Assembly: GCA_910574015.1 (NCBI GenBank)
Contig: CAJSYQ010000002.1
Span: forward strand, 124,001 to 188,000
Source of the DNA: Eubacteriaceae bacterium
GTDB lineage: Bacteria; Bacillota; Clostridia; Lachnospirales; Lachnospiraceae
Length of the DNA stretch: 64,000 bases
Direction: 5' to 3'
Position 1 is the stretch's first letter. Every line of letters starts with the position of its first letter. Made by a program: the position numbers and the translations under genes. Below are positions 57,343-64,000 of this stretch, one piece after another. The notes beneath the pieces are model-generated. The model saw nothing but the letters and a program-made list of their open reading frames with translations. It was not told where the DNA came from and did not search any database.

Positions 57343-60006
57343 TCAGCCATCCTCCTCTTTCAATGTATCCACCACATTTTCCCGCCGAATCCGGGACGCC
57401 GAGTACAGCATGGTGGCAAACACAACCAGAAACACACTTCCCACTGCTATGGCAACGCTGTACCAGGGAATATAAAAGCTTCTCAGGATCAGCGAATTTG
57501 TGGCATACCAGATAAGCCCGGTGATACCGGCTGCCACCGGCAGTCCAAACATCACTCCCTTTACCCCATAGAACAGGCACTCGATGTTCACCATCTTATA
57601 AAAACTCCTCTGGGTCATCCCCACGGACCGCAGCATGGCAAACTCCCGTCTCCTCAGATAGACATTGGTGGAAATGGTGTTAAACACATTGGTTGCTGCG
57701 ATGAGAGAGATCAGAATAATAAATCCGTAGGAAAATATATTGATCACGGTCATCAGCGCACGGTTCGTCCTGACCGTCTCCGCTATGTTGTACAGTTCCC
57801 CGGTATCTCCCGTCTCCGCCATGATATCCCGCATCTCCTCACAGGTCTTATCTGGATCCTCCGCATGAAATGTCATTCTATATTCCGGGCTGATATCCTC
57901 CCGCAAAGACGCGGGATAGATGACCTCCATGGCACTCTGGGGATACATAAGCAGGACGCCGTACTGGCTTTCAAAGTCAAGACCCGGCGGGAGGTTATCC
58001 TGAATCTCTCCTATGGTGATGGTCTGCTTTCCTATCAGCTGAATGTTCTCCAGATCGCCATCCTCCGGCCACACCTCGTATGCCAGCCCAGCCTGTCCTG
58101 GATTCTCTTCAAACACCCTGCTGATGGTATACCGCTCCTTCTCTACATTCCAGACGATTGTTTTGTCATAGGCCACGCCAACCGGCGTATCCGCATTCAT
58201 ATACTTTTCCACATCCATATGATTGTCCCTGAGATATTCCTCAAAAGCCGAATCATTGATAAATGCAATGATTCCGTTGCTTGTGGACACCTCCTTTTCC
58301 AGTTCCTTTTCTTCGGAAGGCCTGGAATATCCGGTACTGTTCCGGTAGATTTCACTGGATAAATATTTCCCAGGCAGCGTTATATGTGGACTCCACAGGG
58401 AAAAATGGTACTCCGCCTGTGTCACACCCCCGCACTGCTCCAATCTTCCAAAGAGCTTCTGGAACTGATCCTTGTCTATCTTCTTTCCAAGCTCCCTGTC
58501 CTCCTTATTGCTGTAGCTGAGGTCGCAATTATACGTCTGGATCAGCTCATCCATAGAGGAGGACAGATAATCGCTGAAGCTGCTGGCGGATATAAACAGC
58601 ACCACACTGATAAACAGGGAGAATACCGTGGCCCTGTATTTTCTTCTGTTCCGTTTATAATTCTTGGCGGCAAGCACCCCCTCCAGCCCAAACAGTCTCT
58701 CTGTCAGGCGTGCCGTCTTCAGCCGGACAGGTCTCGCCACAATGTCCGTGGTCTGGCGCACCGCGTCAATGGGACTGATCTTCAGCGCCTTCCTGACCGG
58801 AAGATAGGCGGAGATAAGCACTGTGACCATTCCCACCCCGGCCGCCAGGACAACTGCCCACAACGCCGCCGACATATGGATGCTAAGATCTCCCATGTTG
58901 GCAAATTGGGAAAAGGTACCCCGCAGGCAGTAAAAGGTCACTGCCATTCCCCCTATCCCCGCCAGGATTCCCAGAGGGATTCCGATGCCGCTGAGCACAA
59001 CCGCTTCAAAAAGCACGCTCTGTCGCAACTGTTTTCTCGTAGCGCCCACAGAGGATAAAAGACCGTATTGTTTCTTCCTCTCATTCAGGGAGATGGCAAA
59101 GGAATTGCCGATCAGGGCCACCGAACCGAACATGATAATACCGATGAGTACCAGCATAAAGCCAGCCAGCATCCCTTTTGTTCTCTCATTGAGAGTGCTG
59201 CCCTGCATCCGAAGATAAAAGTAATTCAGATCAATGCTCTCCTTGCCATATCTTTTCATAAGCTTTCCGGCAAAATCCTCTGCCATGCCGGCATCACTCA
59301 ATGCCGCGTATACCATTCTCCTCCCATTTACCACCACGCTGTCATCCAGTCTGGTCAGCGCTGTATAGCCCGGCTCCCCAAGAGACGGTTCCCAGTAGCC
59401 GAGCCTGGCGCTCTCATAGGTCCCGACAATCTCATACGTCTGCCGCCCGCTGCTTACAAAGGTCTCCTCCTTTTCCGGTGATATCAGATAATCCTGCCAG
59501 ACCGTCTCGCCTGACTCTTCTTCCCTGCGGAGTCCTGTCTCCAGAGTTACCTTTTCGCCTATTTTATATTGGATGCCGGAGCGCTCCGCCATATTCACCG
59601 GTACGATAAGCTCATTGGCGCGTTCCGGCATCCTGCCCTCCTTTATGCGGAGGGTCAGCAGTTCCTCAAAATCTCCGGAAAATCCTCCGATATAGAGATA
59701 CGGTGTCCTCTCACTCTGGATACCCTCGGGCTTTGCATATGTGATATCCGCATACCCGGCGCTCTTCACCACTCCCTCCGCCTTTTCTACCTCCTGGACT
59801 GTCTCCCGGTTCTCCGTCAGTATATTCACATGCCAGCTTCCATCACTCTCCGCTGCCGCCTCCAGCAAAAAATTCTGTATGCTGCTGACTGTCGTTGTCA
59901 CGGCTGTGATCATCGCAGTAGATAAAATGATCCCAATGATAGTGACGATTGTCCTGGTCCTGGCCTGTTTCAATGATCTCAGGGTATACCATCCGAAAAT
60001 GTTCAT
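57343..60006 (-). CDS. MacB/FtsX-type ABC permease, paralogue without adjacent ATPase (permease 2)
   Basis: 887 aa. It starts MNIFGWYTLRSLKQARTRTI and closely parallels permease 1 throughout. Shared blocks include IITAVTTTVSSIQNF-type residues in the first helix region, LSERKKQYGLLSSVGATRKQ-type segments near 310-330, and the C-terminal SRIRRENVVDTLKEEDG tail. The layout is the same: N-terminal helix, large extracellular domain, helix block, second extracellular domain, helix block. It has its own promoter but no ATPase gene of its own in the window, so it probably borrows the ATPase at 43742-44425 or has lost its partner. The start is the ATG ending at 60006. Confidence 0.9.
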   Translation of the reverse strand: MNIFGWYTLRSLKQARTRTIVTIIGIILSTAMITAVTTTVSSIQNFLLEAAAESDGSWHVNILTENRETVQEVEKAEGVVKSAGYADITYAKPEGIQSERTPYLYIGGFSGDFEELLTLRIKEGRMPERANELIVPVNMAERSGIQYKIGEKVTLETGLRREEESGETVWQDYLISPEKEETFVSSGRQTYEIVGTYESARLGYWEPSLGEPGYTALTRLDDSVVVNGRRMVYAALSDAGMAEDFAGKLMKRYGKESIDLNYFYLRMQGSTLNERTKGMLAGFMLVLIGIIMFGSVALIGNSFAISLNERKKQYGLLSSVGATRKQLRQSVLFEAVVLSGIGIPLGILAGIGGMAVTFYCLRGTFSQFANMGDLSIHMSAALWAVVLAAGVGMVTVLISAYLPVRKALKISPIDAVRQTTDIVARPVRLKTARLTERLFGLEGVLAAKNYKRNRRKYRATVFSLFISVVLFISASSFSDYLSSSMDELIQTYNCDLSYSNKEDRELGKKIDKDQFQKLFGRLEQCGGVTQAEYHFSLWSPHITLPGKYLSSEIYRNSTGYSRPSEEKELEKEVSTSNGIIAFINDSAFEEYLRDNHMDVEKYMNADTPVGVAYDKTIVWNVEKERYTISRVFEENPGQAGLAYEVWPEDGDLENIQLIGKQTITIGEIQDNLPPGLDFESQYGVLLMYPQSAMEVIYPASLREDISPEYRMTFHAEDPDKTCEEMRDIMAETGDTGELYNIAETVRTNRALMTVINIFSYGFIILISLIAATNVFNTISTNVYLRRREFAMLRSVGMTQRSFYKMVNIECLFYGVKGVMFGLPVAAGITGLIWYATNSLILRSFYIPWYSVAIAVGSVFLVVFATMLYSASRIRRENVVDTLKEEDG

Positions 60007-60053
60007 AGCATCCTCCTCCATCCTACTATATTACACAAATTGGTTCTGATCAT

Positions 60054-60605
<552 letters not shown>

Positions 60606-61529
60606 TTATAATTCTCTCAGCCAGTAACCGTAGTCCCCCATGGATAATTTCTTTTTGCGGGTCTGTTTGAACAGTGTAAAGCCAAATCTCGCAGCCAGAT
60701 ACTGCTCCTTCCGGATATACTGGCCCGGTACTCCCACATAATTTTTGCCCTTAGTATGAGCATACACCAAATGACGGTAATTGTAAAATCCCTGCAGCAA
60801 AAAACTGTTCTTCGCGTAATGCCAATATTCCATTGGAAACTGATTGAAATCCTCCGGTCTCATCTGCAGACACCACTCTATCTCATCGTCCTCAAAGGGA
60901 TACATCTCTGACAGCCCTTTCAGAAAGGAATCCCTTTTAAATGCCGGCTCTGTCTCTGCTTCTGCATGCATATCTGTCTCCGGCTCCGCTTCTGTCTCAA
61001 ATTCTGCCTCAGTCTCAGCTTCCGGCTCTGGAGCGGGTGCGTCCTCTCTCTTTCTTTCCGATCCCTGCCCAGGTTCGGTTTCCGGCATTTCTACTGGCTC
61101 CGGCTCCCTCTCCGGCTCTGTGTCTCGTTCCCTTTCCGGCTCTCCCCTTCTCTCCGGCGGAAATTTTACCATGTCAAATAACAGGGCATCGGAATATTCC
61201 GGGCACATCCCCGACAGATAGCACTCCCTCTTTCCAACCAATATGCCGCATATCTCCTCTAAATTCAACTGCTCCGGCAGATCCTCCAGAAGGCTTCGGA
61301 AGTTCCAGGTGTCGGACTGTACGGTTGTCCCTACCGGAAACGCTTTGTCTTCCTCTCCCTGCCTGCAGACTATGTATACCGGATTTTCCCCCGGAAGTGT
61401 GATATCGTGCATGGATAGATACAGTAAGAGGTTGTTCTCCCTCTTCTCCAGCCGGGCAAAGCCCTGTCCCTGCATCAACGCATTATTCTCTCTTTTTTTC
61501 AAATATATTACCTTACGCATATATTCCAT
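60606..61529 (-). CDS. Protein with acidic Pro/Glu linker, function unknown (possibly DUF6128)
   Basis: 307 aa. Residues 1-120 form a beta-rich domain (RKVIYLKKRENNALMQG, GILVGKRECYLSGMCPEYS). Residues about 127-200 are a low-complexity Glu/Pro/Thr repeat (EPEREPEPVEMPETEPGQ-like). The C-terminal domain (about 205-307) has EMYPFEDDEIEWCLQMRPED and QTRKKKLSMGDYGYWL. I believe such C-termini are annotated DUF6128 in Lachnospiraceae, but cannot verify. No membrane segment. It lies 9 nt upstream of tadA on the same strand. Confidence 0.65.
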   Translation of the reverse strand: MEYMRKVIYLKKRENNALMQGQGFARLEKRENNLLLYLSMHDITLPGENPVYIVCRQGEEDKAFPVGTTVQSDTWNFRSLLEDLPEQLNLEEICGILVGKRECYLSGMCPEYSDALLFDMVKFPPERRGEPERERDTEPEREPEPVEMPETEPGQGSERKREDAPAPEPEAETEAEFETEAEPETDMHAEAETEPAFKRDSFLKGLSEMYPFEDDEIEWCLQMRPEDFNQFPMEYWHYAKNSFLLQGFYNYRHLVYAHTKGKNYVGVPGQYIRKEQYLAARFGFTLFKQTRKKKLSMGDYGYWLREL

Positions 61530-61588
61530 ATTTCCATTCCCCCTCTTATACTACTATACGCCTGCCAGTCCCATCTTATGCCTGTCTT

Positions 61589-61617
61589 GACAATTTCTCC
61601 AAATAACATTAGAATGG
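61589..61617 (+). promoter_or_regulatory. Promoter of trpS
   Basis: TTGACA (61589-61594), 17-nt spacer, TAGAAT (61612-61617). The resulting leader is only about 50 nt, too short for a T-box, so this copy is not T-box regulated. Confidence 0.75.
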
Positions 61618-61676
61618 GATAAGGATTGAGATGATCAACGATTAATTGACTATGGATTGGAGGAAATAGTAATACT

Positions 61677-62720
61677 ATGAAAAAAATCATTCTGTCCGGC
61701 GACCGTCCTACCGGCAGGCTTCATGTGGGACATTATGCCGGTTCTCTAAAACGCCGGGTAGAGCTTCAGGAATCCGGCGAATATGACGCCATCTACATTA
61801 TGATCGCCGATGCCCAGGCTCTGACAGATAACGCGGATAACCCCGAAAAGGTGCGCAGCAATATTTCGGAGGTTGCCCTTGATTATATGTCCTGCGGACT
61901 GGATCCTCAAAAATCAACTCTTTTTGTACAGTCCTATGTATCCGAACTGACAGAGCTGACCTTTTACTACAGCAATCTGGTTACGATATCCCGCCTGAAG
62001 AGAAATCCTACCGTCAAATCGGAGATCCAGCTCCGGGGCTTTCAGACAAGCATACCAGTGGGCTTCTTTACTTATCCAATCAGCCAGGCGGCAGATATCA
62101 CCGCATTTAAGGCTACTACGGTTCCGGTGGGGGATGATCAGCTGCCCATGATCGAGCAGGCAAGAGAGATTGTGCGGAGTTTTAACTCCACCTATGACGA
62201 AGTACTGATCGAGCCGAACGCTCTGCTTCCAGAAAATTCAGTCTGCATGAGACTTCCGGGAACGGACGGAAAAGCCAAGATGAGCAAATCCCTTGGCAAC
62301 TGCATCTATCTCTCAGATGATCCGAAGGATATAAAGAAAAAGATTATGAGTATGTTTACCGACCCAGATCACATCCGAATCGAAGATCCCGGAAAGCTGG
62401 AAGGGAACACCGTATTTACTTATCTGGACGCCTTCTGCCGGGATGAACTCTTCGCAGAATACCTGCCGGAATACAACTGCCTGCAGGAGCTGAAGGATCA
62501 CTATACCCGAGGCGGTCTGGGAGATGTGAAGGTGAAAAAATTCCTGTATTCTGTCCTGATGGAGGAGCTCTCACCGATACAGGCCAGAAGAAAGGAACTG
62601 GCAAAGGATATTCCCGCCGTTATGGAAATATTACATCAGGGAAGTATCCGGGCAAAGGAAGTAGCTGCCAGCACGCTGGAGGAAGTAAAGCGCGCCATGA
62701 AGATTGATTATTTTCACTAA
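61677..62720 (+). CDS. trpS: Tryptophanyl-tRNA synthetase
   Basis: 347 aa class I synthetase for tRNA-Trp. It starts with [20 protein letters not shown] (HIGH-type HVGH). IADAQALTD and [14 protein letters not shown] are TrpRS landmarks. The KMSKS loop is [19 protein letters not shown]. The GDRPTG form, instead of GIQPTG, marks the clostridial subgroup. GGAGG lies 13 nt before the ATG, slightly far. Confidence 0.96.
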   Translation: MKKIILSGDRPTGRLHVGHYAGSLKRRVELQESGEYDAIYIMIADAQALTDNADNPEKVRSNISEVALDYMSCGLDPQKSTLFVQSYVSELTELTFYYSNLVTISRLKRNPTVKSEIQLRGFQTSIPVGFFTYPISQAADITAFKATTVPVGDDQLPMIEQAREIVRSFNSTYDEVLIEPNALLPENSVCMRLPGTDGKAKMSKSLGNCIYLSDDPKDIKKKIMSMFTDPDHIRIEDPGKLEGNTVFTYLDAFCRDELFAEYLPEYNCLQELKDHYTRGGLGDVKVKKFLYSVLMEELSPIQARRKELAKDIPAVMEILHQGSIRAKEVAASTLEEVKRAMKIDYFH

Positions 62721-62789
62721 TACATGCAGGAAGGTTATATTTGCAGCGTCAATACCTGTTCTCGCTTTTCTCTTTTTATAGGGATAATT

Positions 62790-62830
62790 ACAGGGAGGCA
62801 TGTGACTCGACGAGTCACATGCCTCCCTGT
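62790..62830. repeat. 41-bp near-perfect palindrome between trpS and the PBP gene
   Basis: Two 20-bp arms, ACAGGGAGGCATGTGACTCG and its exact complement, around a single central A (62810). It lies between convergent genes and may terminate both, though neither side has a clear T-run. A tight hairpin would need a few central bases unpaired. Confidence 0.85.
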
Positions 62831-62867
62831 TCATGACTATCTATCAACCGACGGTCCCTCTTACTCC

Positions 62868-64000
62868 TTATCCCGCTGTTGGGACCGGTGTGGAAACCGG
62901 CACCGGCGTTGGTGTCGGCATTCCCGTGTCATCCTGGTACTTGCCCGGATCCACATCCTGATTGTCATAACCTGACTGCGGCGGCGCTGAATAATCCGGC
63001 TGTTCTGGCAGCTCCTCCGCCCGCTTGACCGCGTCGTCCCACTTCTTCCTTAGACCGTCATACTCAGGATAACCCTTCACCCGTTTCAGCGCTTTCTTCC
63101 CGTCCTTGATAAGAAGCTTCGTGACATCCGTATAATAGGATCGTTTGTTCAGCGTATCAATATACCACTGTATCTTCTTGATGCGGTTTTTCTTTAATGT
63201 CTCCGCTGCCTTCTTAAGGGAATCCTCCGCGTCCACCTTCTGCTGTCTCTGCGCCTGCTCCACCTTGTCTACCTGGTATTCGCTGATGGCGTCCTGCCAT
63301 TTGTCCATCACCGTCCGGTTCAGGGAATCATATTTCTTCGCCGCCCGCTCTTTATATGAGATCTGCTGGTACTCGTCTGGAATCTCCTCGATAACGGCCA
63401 GGACTTCATTATATCTCTTCTCAAAGGCCACTGCCGTTTTCACGCTGGTGACCTTGTAGTTCTCAAAGGCACTTACGACATTTTCCGCTTCCTTCTTCGT
63501 TGCCTCCAGCTTATAGTTTACCTCCCATTCCGAGGTGCGCTCCTGATTCAGCGTAGAATAATACTCATATCCGGAAGGACGCTGGCTGTAATAACGCGAG
63601 GTAGTTTTGTAATCTATCTCCTTCCTGCTCTCTGTCATTTTTCCTCCTGACACCTTACGGAGTTCCAGGGAGGCCGGGATATCAAAATCCCGTTTCTCTT
63701 TCTTTTTGTGAATCTCATTCATAAAGGAAGACCAGATGCGAAGGGGGTATGTCCCGCCGTACATTCCAGCCATTTCCCGCGGCGTATCATATCCGATCCA
63801 CACCGCAGTTGTATAATAAGCGCTGAAGCCGCAGAACCAGGCATCCTTGTTGCTGCTGGTAGTCCCGGTCTTGCCGGCATAAATCTGCTTGTCCGTATTG
63901 GCGGAGCGGCCGGTTCCGTACCCCTCCGCAAAAGTCCCCTGCAGCATGTCCTTCATAATGTAAGACGTATCCGCCGAATACACTTCGCTCTCACTCTCCG
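62868..64000 (-). CDS. Class A penicillin-binding protein, C-terminal part (cut by window edge)
   Basis: The visible 377 residues begin within the transpeptidase domain: SYIMKDMLQGTFAEGYGTG, then YAGKTGTTSSNKDAWFCGF (the KTG box) and WIGYDTPREMAGMYGG. The domain ends at about visible residue 110. A long charged helical tail follows (KKEAENVVSAFENYK, KAAETLKKNRIKKIQWYID), ending in a Pro/Thr-rich stretch (PTPTPVPVSTPVPTAG). PBP1a-type enzymes polymerise and cross-link peptidoglycan. The glycosyltransferase half and the serine motif are outside the window. Confidence 0.92.
   Translation of the reverse strand, partial: ESESEVYSADTSYIMKDMLQGTFAEGYGTGRSANTDKQIYAGKTGTTSSNKDAWFCGFSAYYTTAVWIGYDTPREMAGMYGGTYPLRIWSSFMNEIHKKKEKRDFDIPASLELRKVSGGKMTESRKEIDYKTTSRYYSQRPSGYEYYSTLNQERTSEWEVNYKLEATKKEAENVVSAFENYKVTSVKTAVAFEKRYNEVLAVIEEIPDEYQQISYKERAAKKYDSLNRTVMDKWQDAISEYQVDKVEQAQRQQKVDAEDSLKKAAETLKKNRIKKIQWYIDTLNKRSYYTDVTKLLIKDGKKALKRVKGYPEYDGLRKKWDDAVKRAEELPEQPDYSAPPQSGYDNQDVDPGKYQDDTGMPTPTPVPVSTPVPTAG

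Noticed and set aside
60844-61221. Serine/alanine-rich repeat frame on the plus strand
   Set aside because: It is the complement of the Glu/Pro low-complexity linker of the opposite-strand gene.
61618-61676. T-box upstream of trpS
   Set aside because: The leader is only about 50 nt and has no AGGGTGG-type sequence.

Overview
The window looks like chromosome from a gut-type Clostridia, most likely a Lachnospiraceae member. The evidence is a T-box in front of thrS, an infC-rpmI-rplT operon with a leader, a large Bacillus-type SRP RNA, secreted Ig-like (BIG2) lysine-rich proteins, DUF4190 and DUF2752 membrane proteins, and an araA/GH43 arabinan module. Most of it is moderately GC-rich. The stretch from about 44.6 to 57.3 kb is visibly AT-rich and begins with a Tn916-type integrase and excisionase, so it is almost certainly acquired.

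Layout. 0-6 kb: a UvrD-type helicase running off the left edge (with a one-base frameshift in its Walker A motif), gltX, a cytidylate-kinase-like protein, a secreted amidase, tRNA-Leu(AAG), and a secreted M14 carboxypeptidase. 6-10 kb: the IF3/L35/L20 operon with its attenuated leader and a large BIG2 surface protein. 10-18 kb: DUF2752, two small membrane proteins behind thrS (T-box), thyX, a divergent [FeFe]-hydrogenase-like protein, radA, and an ECF sigma factor with a membrane partner. 18-27 kb: two membrane diguanylate cyclases, an AgrC/LytTR-type two-component pair, a GH43 arabinanase-like enzyme and araA. 27-37 kb: a small protein, a RelQ-like (p)ppGpp synthetase next to an orphan AbiEi-like protein, the MoxR/DUF58/transglutaminase unit, murA, a flavin reductase, a TPR-like protein and the SRP RNA.

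37-60 kb: a MacB/FtsX-type ABC system (ATPase, 896-aa permease, lipoprotein, and an adaptor that is an internal duplication of two HlyD-like units). A second, ATPase-less permease paralogue lies at 57-60 kb. Upstream of the ATPase, of permease 2 and of the lipoprotein/adaptor pair sit direct repeats with 11-bp spacing, just upstream of the -10 element. This points to common control by an OmpR/PhoB-type response regulator. Between the ATPase and permease 2 sits the island. It carries integrase and Xis flanked by helically phased TACACCA repeats, a hairpin cluster, then one co-directional cargo block: an HRD/DFG protein kinase coupled to a Shedu-like (DUF4263) protein, a small helical protein, type III restriction (Res) and modification (Mod) subunits, a BRO-N protein and a UvrD helicase fused to a PD-(D/E)XK nuclease. 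The cargo reads as a defence island. The kinase/DUF4263 pair is the best candidate for an undescribed system.

60-64 kb: tadA (possibly relevant to the A34 tRNA-Leu), a Pro/Glu-rich protein of unknown function, trpS with its own promoter, a 41-bp palindrome, and the C-terminal part of a class A penicillin-binding protein cut by the right edge. Identifications rest on motif recognition only; no database search was possible.
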